DNA of 10,137 nt from an uncultured Pseudogracilibacillus sp. (GTDB lineage: Bacteria; Bacillota; Bacilli; Bacillales; Amphibacillaceae), in NCBI GenBank assembly GCA_937974845.1, contig CALJVC010000001.1:1-10137 (forward strand), given 5' to 3'. Shown piece by piece: positions 1 through 7,210 of the stretch. Both the position numbers and the translations under genes were made by a program. Below the pieces are notes generated by a model. The model saw nothing but the letters and a program-made list of their open reading frames with translations, was not told the origin of the DNA and made no database searches. The stretch's first letter is position 1; every line of letters begins with the position of its first letter.

Positions 1-1
1 A

Positions 2-34
2 ATTTCAATCCACGCACCCCATACGGGATGCGAC
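2..34 (-). CRISPR. CRISPR repeat, leader-proximal end of array
   Basis: On the minus strand this is a 33-nt unit that begins GTCGCATCCC and ends GTGGATTGAAAT. Its inner part forms an 8-bp stem, CGCATCCC with GGGGTGCG (one T-G wobble), around a 4-nt loop GTAT. Palindrome, length and 3' end match the repeat class known from type I-C arrays, whose crRNA handle comes from the ATTGAAAT end. That end points left, so the first spacer begins at position 1 and the array runs off the window. The non-coding stretch on the right is then the leader. Only one copy is visible, so periodicity cannot be shown; the call rests on the recognisable repeat and on the cas operon just upstream. Confidence 0.85.
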
Positions 35-59
35 TGCTAGATATAGTTTTAGTCTAGCA
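35..59. repeat. 7-bp inverted repeat at leader-repeat junction
   Basis: TGCTAGA at 35-41 and TCTAGCA at 53-59 are exact reverse complements separated by 11 nt, and the left arm directly abuts the first CRISPR repeat. The leader bases next to the first repeat are where Cas1-Cas2 recognises the integration site in characterised systems, so this could be a leader-anchoring element. A chance AT-rich palindrome is also possible. Confidence 0.5.
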
Positions 60-147
60 TAGATCACTATAGATTGAAAAGTAATTATTACCATCATGTG
101 TTTCAGCCTGAAAAAGCCCTTGTATTTTCCTTTTATTTACAAAAGCC

Positions 148-192
148 TGCGCGAACCTCCCCGGGTTTTCATGTTCACTTGAGGTTCGCGCA
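148..192. repeat. Perfect 12-bp inverted repeat in leader
   Basis: TGCGCGAACCTC at 148-159 and GAGGTTCGCGCA at 181-192 are exact reverse complements around a 21-nt centre containing CCCGGG. The element is far more GC-rich than its surroundings and lies 29 bp beyond the stop codon of the last gene. It could be a protein-binding or integration-guiding element of the leader. As RNA it would be a stable hairpin ending the operon mRNA, but on the minus strand only GGCTTTTG follows, with no proper U-tract, and the loop is long. A classical intrinsic terminator is therefore the less likely reading. Confidence 0.75.
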
Positions 193-221
193 TTATATTT
201 CTATGAAAGCTTACCATATAC

Positions 222-1400
222 TCAAGTGTATACTTCCTCTGTTATGTCTAGCCAATCGGTATCTTTTTTCACACTTAACATCCTTTGCTTGGCTTCACGT
301 TCATAATCATCATGATCGAACCATACATGTTCAATAAAATAACTATCCTTTTCTTCACTGTATTTCCAGAGTGCGCGAAAAACAGGATCATTACCACCCT
401 TAAACAGATGGTATTCCAAAGATTGTTGCTTTACTCCTGAAAACGTGGTCTCATGATTTAAAGTACCTCGATACTCTACGGGATTCGTTTCAAATTGATA
501 GATTAGATCCCTAATCTCTTTATACACAGCCTTCCTATAGCCACCATATTGTCGATTGATGAACTTATATAAGGAGGCATTCATCTTTACCTTAGATTTA
601 AATAGTTTATAAAACTTATCTTGTTCACATAAATACACACCAAGTGGGTTTAGCGCAACTAAGTCATCGACCCTTTCAAAAATAAAAGCTTGCTCTTTGA
701 TTAGCCGGAGTTCTTCTTCAGAAAGCTTCTCATACTCTAGGCAATTTTCATCCAGAAACTTTTTTAAAGTACGATGATTTTCTTCAATAAAGGTATCATC
801 AATTTCGATTTTTATTGCAGGTATTTCATGTAAAACATTAGTAAACTCGTATAAATAAACCGTTGTAAAGCCATGCAATGCTCCTACGAGATAACCTAAG
901 GAAGTCATTATTTTATATCCACCAATTGGCGCAAAGCAAGTCGTAGTTGGCTCTCCTTCTAACAAAGACATATGCAGATCGCTTAAAAACTTGCCTAAAG
1001 AACGGTTTAGCACTGAACGATTATGGACATCAAAGTCATAAATTTTGCGTAAGCTTACCCTAGCCTCATATATTTTCTCTAAAATATACTTATTCACACA
1101 GGCTGAGATGTACCCTTTTTTTGTATCAGTATAGAATAATACAATATAAGGTTTCCCTTCTAAACGCTTTTGCTCTTTTAAGGCTGCTACAATAGCAATC
1201 TCTGCACTAGCTCTAACAAGTTCTTTCTCTTCTAATCCCATAATCTCTTCAATTAAAAAGTAGATAGCCTGATCAACTATTCCATCTAAATCTTCTGTTG
1301 TAGAACCTGTTAGATTTAAGGATGGAAATTGTTCTCCTAGGAGATCCCTATGATTAGAGATTACTGAAATACCGGATGTAATAATCAATCGGTTGTACAA
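222..1400 (-). CDS. CARF-RelE effector, Cami1-like ribonuclease
   Basis: Probable cyclic-oligoadenylate-activated cytoplasmic effector, 392 aa from the chosen start. Residues 1 to about 205 look like a CARF domain of the APE2256/TIGR02619 type. ITSGISVIS (residues 7-15) is the first ligand-loop motif, and IGGYKIMTS (159-167), followed by an alternating small/hydrophobic helix, is the second. Residues 205-285 are a mostly helical linker. Residues 290-375 resemble a RelE-fold toxin: an amphipathic helix, an LNHETTFSG turn, then strands with FRALWKY and HVWFDHDDYE. K334, R342, H358/H363 and Y366 are candidate active-site residues. CARF-RelE proteins such as Cami1 are known to sense cOA and cleave mRNA on ribosomes. 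An ATG at 1439 would add 13 residues and has AGGA eight bases upstream. TTG at 1400 is preferred because GGAGGG lies six bases before it and the product then starts at the first CARF strand. The CARF call is firm; the RelE assignment is by pattern only and less certain. Confidence 0.78.
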   Translation of the reverse strand: MYNRLIITSGISVISNHRDLLGEQFPSLNLTGSTTEDLDGIVDQAIYFLIEEIMGLEEKELVRASAEIAIVAALKEQKRLEGKPYIVLFYTDTKKGYISACVNKYILEKIYEARVSLRKIYDFDVHNRSVLNRSLGKFLSDLHMSLLEGEPTTTCFAPIGGYKIMTSLGYLVGALHGFTTVYLYEFTNVLHEIPAIKIEIDDTFIEENHRTLKKFLDENCLEYEKLSEEELRLIKEQAFIFERVDDLVALNPLGVYLCEQDKFYKLFKSKVKMNASLYKFINRQYGGYRKAVYKEIRDLIYQFETNPVEYRGTLNHETTFSGVKQQSLEYHLFKGGNDPVFRALWKYSEEKDSYFIEHVWFDHDDYEREAKQRMLSVKKDTDWLDITEEVYT

Positions 1401-1406
1401 ACAAAT

Positions 1407-1412
1407 CCCTCC
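1407..1412 (-). promoter_or_regulatory. Ribosome binding site for CARF-RelE gene
   Basis: GGAGGG on the minus strand sits six bases before a TTG codon at 1400-1398. It lies inside the reading frame of the longer ATG version, which begins at 1439. This makes TTG the better-supported start and leaves a 25-bp gap after the TGA of the preceding gene. Confidence 0.65.
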
Positions 1413-1425
1413 AAAGTAAAAGGCT

Positions 1426-3207
1426 TCAATATTTACCATCTAGTAAATCCTGGACAGTTGGTAGTTTAGGCTTCTTATCATATCCATTTTCAAGTGGCAT
1501 ATACTTCATTTTCTCTTGGGATAAGGGGGATTTTTCCTTCATTGCAAAAAACAATCGAAGACTTTCCGCTTCTTCTAAGTTAATCGAAAAGTGCTCTTCT
1601 ATAAAATGTTTATACAATTCTATATAGGAATCAATATCGATATTTTCCATATCTATCTGGAAAAAGTTACCTAGGTTATCGTACTTATCCATTGGTCTAA
1701 TCGCTCGACATTTAAAATTAGTAAATTTTACGACACCATAGCCATATGGTTTTCCCATACCTAGCTGATGAAAGGTCGGACCCTTTAAAGCCCAAAGAAG
1801 AAGACCAAGTTCATCTTTGTGTAACTGTTCAAATCGAATCTTTGCAGAAAAGACCGAGCTGTCTGGTAAGAGATGCAAAGATTGTGATCCCTTTGAACCG
1901 ATGAAAGTATCCTTAATCCAATACTGCTTCATCCCTCGGAGTTGGGCATGTTTGTCATTATAAGTATAGTAATCTTTCTTATCTAATTCTTGTTCTAAAT
2001 ACATTTGAACAGATGAAGCTCTAGGCCCCATCAAAGTGACATCTGATTTAACTAGGTTTCGGGGATGCTCTGATAATTCACTTGGAAACACCTTGATCCT
2101 GGAAGCGTAATTTCCATCTGGTTCCTTGTCTTTAACTTTATTATTAACGAAACCAAACAGCGCCTGTTCATAGTCAATTCCAAAGGCCTTTTCCTTGATC
2201 CTACTCGGGATTAAATCCTTAGTCGTCTGATTATAAGGAATTCGTAAAAAAGCCGTAAAGCCAAAATAAACCTTATCATTATGGTGTAGATAAAAACACG
2301 GTTTAGCTGCTTCAATTCCATTTTTTCTCGGTAAAGAGAAATGTTTTTCTAAATTTTCCCGCTTCTTTTTAAAAAATTTAGACTTCCTATAATTATAGTC
2401 AGCTTTAAAGGCCTTGATATCATCTTCAGTTAGTTGAATAGGTTTTGCAGCTTTATTTATTTCATTAATAATATAAAAAGTGCGCTTGTTCCTAATAGAA
2501 CCAGTAAAAATCATGTGACCTTTAAAAGAAGCATCCTCGTTATTGAGCTTAATCGCTTTTCCGTACTGATTTACTGAAAACTTACATTCTTGTACTTCGA
2601 AACCATCTTCCAAATATTTCCTGTATTTTACCTTATCCTTTTTAGGCACCTTATTAATATGATACTTATAGTAACTCTTCCCCTTCCTCCCACCATCAGT
2701 CCGGGCCGGATAAATAACGTAATTTCTTCCATATTTAACAATATAACCAGCCTTGACCTTGCGTGGAACACTACCAAATTGTCCATCATTCGTAATACCG
2801 AGTACCCTTCTATATTCTTTTCCTAAAGAGGTCGAACTTTCGCCCACTGCACGATAATAGAATTTTTCTTCCTGAATATCCCGAGACCAATCGCTCATGG
2901 ATAGGACACGGACGTTGTTTCGAATTAAACCACGTAGTGTAGAACCGGGGATAACATACTTACCCTCAGCATTTTTCACGAATTCATTAGGAGATTTTTT
3001 TTCGTTCCTATCCTTGCCTTTTGCAACTAAAATGGGAGATTCTGCAACGATATCAAAGGTAATTTCACCGGAAAGTAAATGTTTATCCCCTTCTTTACTT
3101 AAATCATGGCTCGGTAGCTCGTTTAAATCTTGATACCGGTTAATGATTTTCTCTGGAAAAGGGATAAAATTGTACGGTGCGTAAGCTACTTGCTTTTTAT
3201 TTGTCAT
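1426..3207 (-). CDS. Type III-D Cas7-insertion RAMP protein (TIGR03986 family)
   Basis: Backbone subunit of the crRNA-guided complex, 593 aa. The N-terminus APYNFIPFPEKI (10-21) is typical of the TIGR03986 RAMP family. A Cas7 core starts at residue 45: a beta strand, then YVIPGSTLRGLIR (84-96), the conserved RAMP loop and helix. The glycine-rich RAMP loop GMGKPYGYGVVK is at 483-494. About 230 residues (100-330), very rich in Lys, Tyr and Arg, interrupt the core; this is the insertion after which the III-Dv subunit is named. By alignment to Csm3, the catalytic Asp position before the IPG motif is Pro73, with D66 and E75 the nearest acidic residues, so this copy may not cut RNA. The ATG start has AAAGGAG seven bases upstream and overlaps the csx19 end by 11 bp, implying coupled translation. 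Confidence 0.87.
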   Translation of the reverse strand: MTNKKQVAYAPYNFIPFPEKIINRYQDLNELPSHDLSKEGDKHLLSGEITFDIVAESPILVAKGKDRNEKKSPNEFVKNAEGKYVIPGSTLRGLIRNNVRVLSMSDWSRDIQEEKFYYRAVGESSTSLGKEYRRVLGITNDGQFGSVPRKVKAGYIVKYGRNYVIYPARTDGGRKGKSYYKYHINKVPKKDKVKYRKYLEDGFEVQECKFSVNQYGKAIKLNNEDASFKGHMIFTGSIRNKRTFYIINEINKAAKPIQLTEDDIKAFKADYNYRKSKFFKKKRENLEKHFSLPRKNGIEAAKPCFYLHHNDKVYFGFTAFLRIPYNQTTKDLIPSRIKEKAFGIDYEQALFGFVNNKVKDKEPDGNYASRIKVFPSELSEHPRNLVKSDVTLMGPRASSVQMYLEQELDKKDYYTYNDKHAQLRGMKQYWIKDTFIGSKGSQSLHLLPDSSVFSAKIRFEQLHKDELGLLLWALKGPTFHQLGMGKPYGYGVVKFTNFKCRAIRPMDKYDNLGNFFQIDMENIDIDSYIELYKHFIEEHFSINLEEAESLRLFFAMKEKSPLSQEKMKYMPLENGYDKKPKLPTVQDLLDGKY

Positions 3208-3622
3208 AAGACATCTCCTTTCTCAGGTCGATTGGACAAGAATATTCGATGTAAGCTTGATCATCTTCATCAAAGGCAAGACAATGATGAATCACTAAAG
3301 TATCTTTTTTTAAACGATCTATGAACTGTGGCATTAATAATTGTTCTCTTTCTACGATGAAAGCCTTATCCAACTTTTCACTATCGTAACTAGTACAAAC
3401 CCAGCTACCCTCTCGCTTCCAAATATGCCAAGATTTTTTACCATCAAATGCCCAGGCTTCATATAATTCACTCGCCTTTATTGGCAATTTCCCCCGTTTA
3501 AAAATCAATTCACTATGTAAATAAGCTAATACATAAACATCCTCTGGCAAAGTTTTAGGTAGGATGAAACCATCCTTTTGCACTTCGATTGTAGACGTTT
3601 TTAAATATAAGGAATTAGACAT
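3197..3622 (-). CDS. csx19: Csx19-like type III-D accessory subunit
   Basis: A 141-aa protein resembling the Csx19/TIGR03984 family in size, position and pattern. DVYVLAYLHSELIFKRG (28-44) is followed by ELYEAWAFDGKKSWHIWK (52-69), like the family's acidic, aromatic-rich beta segments. Csx19 is a non-RAMP protein found in type III-D loci and is part of the III-Dv complex. It has no known enzymatic activity, and no catalytic motif, signal peptide or membrane segment is visible here. The ATG start is preceded by GGAGGTG seven bases upstream, one of the strongest ribosome sites in the operon. The gene overlaps cas7-2x by 8 bp and the Cas7-insertion gene by 11 bp. The family is divergent, so the name leans on context as well as sequence. 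Confidence 0.75.
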   Translation of the reverse strand: MSNSLYLKTSTIEVQKDGFILPKTLPEDVYVLAYLHSELIFKRGKLPIKASELYEAWAFDGKKSWHIWKREGSWVCTSYDSEKLDKAFIVEREQLLMPQFIDRLKKDTLVIHHCLAFDEDDQAYIEYSCPIDLRKEMSYDK

Positions 3623-4925
3623 GCTTCCCCACCTCCGAAGATTGACGGGCCCGATTTAAAGCTTGATCGAAAAGATTGAGTAGACCTCCAGGATCCTCTA
3701 TTTTCTCTTCCTCTATGGAAAGCAGTAATCTCTTCTCTTCTAATTGCACCTCAATTTCTTCAACATCGATAAATCCGTAACCTATACTTGCACGACTTCC
3801 AAGAGACAGGTCTTTTAAGGCTAGGTCCCGTAGGGCAAAAAGTAGTAAAGCACCTGCTACATAGAGATGTTCGTCTTTTTCCGAGTAGAAGAGGTCTATC
3901 TTAATATCGAAGTTCCCTTCAATGGTTTCTTCATTAAGTAAGGCACCATCCTTGTTCCCCCCGGTTAAGGGATTGATTGCAATTCGATAGTAGGTAACAT
4001 TTTTCCCATCACAATTCGTCAAAAGAGTATCTTGAAACTGAATACTAGCCGCTCTAGCTTTGTGAGATGTATGGTTATGGTATTGACCAAAAATACTTTC
4101 TACATATTTATGACCTTCTTTTAAAGAAAGGGCATTTATAATACGCTCGACGCCATGACGTAAGACCCCTTTTAAACTAGAACCTGGAATATAGGCCTGT
4201 CCCTTTTCATTTTTCATATAAATTGCATCGGCTTTTCTTGAATCATAATCCTTATGAGATGCGATGAGTAAAGGAGTCGCAGTCTTCGCTTTAATCAAGA
4301 ATTGTAACCTTGACTCCGGCTGAAAGTCTTCTGTAAATGTAAAAGGTTTAGGTTTTTTTGTTTGGTGAACGTAGGCTTCTAAATCATCCAATTGATTACA
4401 GTCATAATGATTATATAAGCAAGATTCAATCTCTACTCTTCCACCACCAATAGAAGTTTGGGCTCCTAGATGAATACCCCCATGGTGTAGAGCATATAAT
4501 AGGTGAGTGACAGCCTTCCATTGTTCCTGATTTTCTTCATCTAAACACATCAACGTCAATTTAAAGCGAAATGAAGCTCCTGGTGCAATAAAGTGCCGTT
4601 CAAAATAGGCTCCTTCCTCTACCGTTTTTGTCTTACCAGAAATTCTAACCCCGGGTCGAAAACTATCTCTATAGTCTCCCTCTAGAAAAGCGTCCGTAAA
4701 TAAAAGTCCTTCCTTTGGCCGATAGCTAGATTTTTCACCAAATAAGGTAGAGAGTAGATAGGTATATTGACTATTTTTTAAATAGCTTCTAAAGGCACCA
4801 GCTAAGGATGTACCTGGGATGAAGGGGCGATGGTATTGATCTAGTAAGACATCATTATCACCGTCACCTATACGTAGGGGCGAAAGTGTTCTAAGCTTTA
4901 TGTCCCATTCATATATCTGTGTCAA
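3615..4925 (-). CDS. Cas7-2x, tandem double Cas7 (Csm3-like) subunit
   Basis: Two Csm3-like RAMP domains in one polypeptide, supplying two adjacent backbone positions along the crRNA. Numbered from the TTG start (436 aa): domain 1 covers about 5-175, with PFIPGTSLAGAFR (34-46) and glycine-rich loop GAQTSIGGGRVEIE (154-167). Domain 2 covers about 205-395, with AYIPGSSLKGVLR (244-256) and GSRASIGYGFIDVE (376-389). Alignment to Csm3, where an Asp in the first loop cleaves target RNA, points to D23 (with D21 and D25 close by) and D233 as catalytic. A charged tail of about 40 residues follows. A GTG at 4934 overlaps the upstream stop as GTGA, but AAGGAG runs straight into it with no spacing, whereas TTG at 4925 has that site eight bases upstream. 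The difference is three residues. This matches the Cas7-2x subunit of type III-Dv. Confidence 0.88.
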   Translation of the reverse strand: MTQIYEWDIKLRTLSPLRIGDGDNDVLLDQYHRPFIPGTSLAGAFRSYLKNSQYTYLLSTLFGEKSSYRPKEGLLFTDAFLEGDYRDSFRPGVRISGKTKTVEEGAYFERHFIAPGASFRFKLTLMCLDEENQEQWKAVTHLLYALHHGGIHLGAQTSIGGGRVEIESCLYNHYDCNQLDDLEAYVHQTKKPKPFTFTEDFQPESRLQFLIKAKTATPLLIASHKDYDSRKADAIYMKNEKGQAYIPGSSLKGVLRHGVERIINALSLKEGHKYVESIFGQYHNHTSHKARAASIQFQDTLLTNCDGKNVTYYRIAINPLTGGNKDGALLNEETIEGNFDIKIDLFYSEKDEHLYVAGALLLFALRDLALKDLSLGSRASIGYGFIDVEEIEVQLEEKRLLLSIEEEKIEDPGGLLNLFDQALNRARQSSEVGKHV

Positions 4926-4930
4926 CCGTC

Positions 4931-7210
4931 TCACTCCTTATAAAAACGTTCCATATCATAGTCTCGAAGCATCTTCCTGAATAATAATTCTAGAGCCTCA
5001 AGGCTTACTTTCATATTCTCTTCTTCATTCAAACATTCATGGAAATAATTAGACCTCCATTGGTGTCTAGGTATGTCTTCCTTGATAAAGTCCCGTAAAT
5101 GAACCTGCTCCACCCTGATTAAATCTAGATTTTTTCTTTCTTTATTCGAATTTTTCCGATCGTAATCTGACCAAAATCTATTCCAACTATTTTTATAAAA
5201 GGACTTTACATCCTTATGCTTCTTCGAATCCCGTTGCATTTTCTTTGTGAAATCATATAAGTCACCAATCTGCGAACGGGACACATCTATCTTCCCTTGA
5301 CCATGTTTTGATATATAAAAACGAAAACTATCTAACATTGATTGGTACCATTGACGTACTTTTTCATGCATAACATTTTCAATATCCTGTTTAATAAAGC
5401 CCGTCTTCAGTCTTTGTATTTCTGCCTTTTCCTTTTGAGTACTTCTATGTTTGCGCATCACATTTTCACGAATTAATTTAGCTTGATTAGATTCAACTAA
5501 TTGTTTATAGGGCCAGGAAGTAAGGATCATTAAACGACCGAATCCTTCATTCCTCCTTTCGCCGACTCCCTCATTTAGCAACTTCTTTACCCCTTCTAGA
5601 TCTATATCACCTTCGACCCGATATCGAAAAATAGAGCCCGCCTTTACAGAACGTACTATGGGATGATAGGCCTGCCAATGAGATACATAGCCTCCGGTTA
5701 GCGCAGAATTTAAGATATACTTATCTAAATGTATCCTTGCCCCTAACTTTTCGCTCAGGAACTCTTCGTCTAATACATGTGAAATCTGACCCTGATTGTT
5801 CCGTAATATCCAATGGGACGTTGCTATAATATATAGCTCATTACTAGATACAGCATGGTTAACAAATTGTTCAGGATGCTCATGAGAAATAGAAACCTTC
5901 ACACGGCTTCTACCATAACCACTATTTCTAGCACCTCCCAACCAGAGATAAAAGTCATCCTTTCCTAATAACCAATCAGTGAAATCATTAGACCTATCCA
6001 CCTTGATGACCGCCATAAACTCTTGGCCAGGAGCAATCGATTCATAGCGATAAAGCTTCCCTTCTTTATCGTTATCCTTCGGTCCATTGAGTGATAAATG
6101 AAGTAAGGATGTTTTTTCCACTGAGCTTGCAATCAGCTTTTCTTTGTCCAACACCATCATTTCTTCATCTACTCTTACAGGCGCTTGCTCTTCGATTTCC
6201 TTAATATCATCGGTCAAATCATTATAAATCGCCCTAGCTTCTCCGGATTTAACTCCCCTTCGAGCTTGTTCTTTCGGTTCGTATAAATTCGCTGGAAAGG
6301 GAATAGATCGATGATTTCCAATACGTAAATATCCATTCCAAAACTGTATATCCTCTTCATTGAAAATCGTCTCTGTATTTAATTCCGCTTCCTCTATCCC
6401 ACACTCATTCATATATGTATGTACAAGCGCCCCCCGTAAAACATATCCTGGAATATAGTTTAAAGCACTCGTAGAATCACTCGTACGTAAAATATCATTA
6501 ATTTTCAGAGCCTCTTGGTTCTCTATTTGTAAAAGAATATAGTAGGGGCTAGTGGGTCGGCTTTTCTCCTGCCTTTTTCCACCTTGTAAGTGAACGAAAT
6601 CCTTGTTCCATTCTAGCCTACAGGTTACTTCTCCCTTTCCACGACTCCGCATCATGCCTAAATGGCGCAATAATTTTACAGAGGTCTCAAGGAGCTTCTT
6701 CTCATTAGCCGACAGTTCTCGATTCGAGAAAATTGGTGAAAACAAGGTATAATCCCTTTGCATCACCCGGGCCTGTCTTAACGATCCGTCTTTAGCTGTT
6801 CCAGTCTCCTCATCTATACTCGTCATCGAACGAACCAGTGTCACAGCATGGAACACTTCTCGAGTAGGTAGATCTTTCCTCTTGATGAAATCGTACACGG
6901 CATCCGAAAGTTTCGCTGTACCGAACTTTAGTCCCCGATGGTTGCTCCTATGCTTTCCTCCCCTATCAGCCTCACCGAATAAAGTAACTAAGGCTGCTTC
7001 GAACTCTTCCCTATGTCCAGTTGGCAAATGATTCACATACCATTGGGCTTCTCGACGGAGCAAGCCCTTCACTGTTCTTCCAGCTAAAAAAGGAAGACCA
7101 TACTCGTCGGATTGAAGATCGATATCTACCGTCTCCCTTTGAACTGTATCACCACCAAAAATAGTTTCTGAGTCCAGCGTTATTTCTAACATTCCTAGCA
7201 ATTGATTCAT
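4931..7210 (-). CDS. Cas7-Cas5-Cas11 fusion, type III-Dv/D2 (Csx10-like)
   Basis: A 759-aa fusion of three effector subunits. Residues 1-205 are a Cas7: FLAGRTVKGLLRREA (41-55) is the RAMP loop-helix, GMMRSRGKGEVTCRLEW (185-201) the glycine-rich loop, and D29 (with D31, D35) aligns with the Csm3 catalytic Asp. Residues 220-565 are a Cas5/Csx10-like double RAMP: NYIPGYVLRGALVHTY (251-266), YLWLGGARNSGYGRSRV (421-437) and GVGERRNEGFGRL (548-560). Residues 570-759 are highly charged and mostly helical, read as a fused Cas11 small subunit. Cas5 normally caps the crRNA handle, Cas7 binds the guide, and Cas11 lines the target strand. Start and upstream stop overlap as ATGA, with GAGGTG eight bases before the ATG, so it is translationally coupled to cas10. 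Cas7 and Cas5 calls are firm from motifs; Cas11 rests on helical content, size and the III-Dv precedent. Confidence 0.85.
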   Translation of the reverse strand: MNQLLGMLEITLDSETIFGGDTVQRETVDIDLQSDEYGLPFLAGRTVKGLLRREAQWYVNHLPTGHREEFEAALVTLFGEADRGGKHRSNHRGLKFGTAKLSDAVYDFIKRKDLPTREVFHAVTLVRSMTSIDEETGTAKDGSLRQARVMQRDYTLFSPIFSNRELSANEKKLLETSVKLLRHLGMMRSRGKGEVTCRLEWNKDFVHLQGGKRQEKSRPTSPYYILLQIENQEALKINDILRTSDSTSALNYIPGYVLRGALVHTYMNECGIEEAELNTETIFNEEDIQFWNGYLRIGNHRSIPFPANLYEPKEQARRGVKSGEARAIYNDLTDDIKEIEEQAPVRVDEEMMVLDKEKLIASSVEKTSLLHLSLNGPKDNDKEGKLYRYESIAPGQEFMAVIKVDRSNDFTDWLLGKDDFYLWLGGARNSGYGRSRVKVSISHEHPEQFVNHAVSSNELYIIATSHWILRNNQGQISHVLDEEFLSEKLGARIHLDKYILNSALTGGYVSHWQAYHPIVRSVKAGSIFRYRVEGDIDLEGVKKLLNEGVGERRNEGFGRLMILTSWPYKQLVESNQAKLIRENVMRKHRSTQKEKAEIQRLKTGFIKQDIENVMHEKVRQWYQSMLDSFRFYISKHGQGKIDVSRSQIGDLYDFTKKMQRDSKKHKDVKSFYKNSWNRFWSDYDRKNSNKERKNLDLIRVEQVHLRDFIKEDIPRHQWRSNYFHECLNEEENMKVSLEALELLFRKMLRDYDMERFYKE
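4934..4939 (-). promoter_or_regulatory. Ribosome binding site deciding cas7-2x start
   Basis: AAGGAG on the minus strand touches a GTG codon (4934-4932) with no spacer but lies eight bases before an in-frame TTG (4925-4923). Normal spacing favours the TTG. The GTGA overlap with the previous stop leaves re-initiation at GTG possible. Confidence 0.5.

Larger units (their letters stand above)
35..221 (-). promoter_or_regulatory. CRISPR leader region
   Basis: This AT-rich gene-free stretch lies between the stop codon of the last operon gene and the first CRISPR repeat. On the minus strand it is the expected leader, carrying array transcription and spacer-integration signals. It holds a perfect 12-bp inverted repeat (148-192) and a 7-bp inverted repeat abutting the repeat (35-59). 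I could not find a convincing -35/-10 pair with normal spacing; TATAGT and TATGCT on the minus strand near 57-75 are possible -10 hexamers without a good -35. The array may therefore be read from a weak leader promoter, by read-through from the operon, or both. Confidence 0.7.

Noticed and set aside
73..80. ATTGAAAA as a second CRISPR repeat end
   Set aside because: It is on the opposite strand to the repeat end, has no adjoining stem sequence, and is only 8 nt in AT-rich DNA.
148..192. Intrinsic terminator of the cas operon
   Set aside because: The stem is strong, but the loop is 21 nt and only GGCTTTTG follows on the minus strand; no proper U-tract. Kept as an inverted repeat with termination as an alternative.
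74..337. Plus-strand open frame of 87 codons
   Set aside because: It spans the leader palindrome and the 3' end of the CARF-RelE gene, has no ribosome site, and its product has no recognisable pattern.
2590..3324. Three short plus-strand open frames (2590-2826, 2897-3133, 3130-3324)
   Set aside because: All lie opposite the Cas7-insertion and csx19 genes, whose motifs are clear; no ribosome sites and no protein-like composition.
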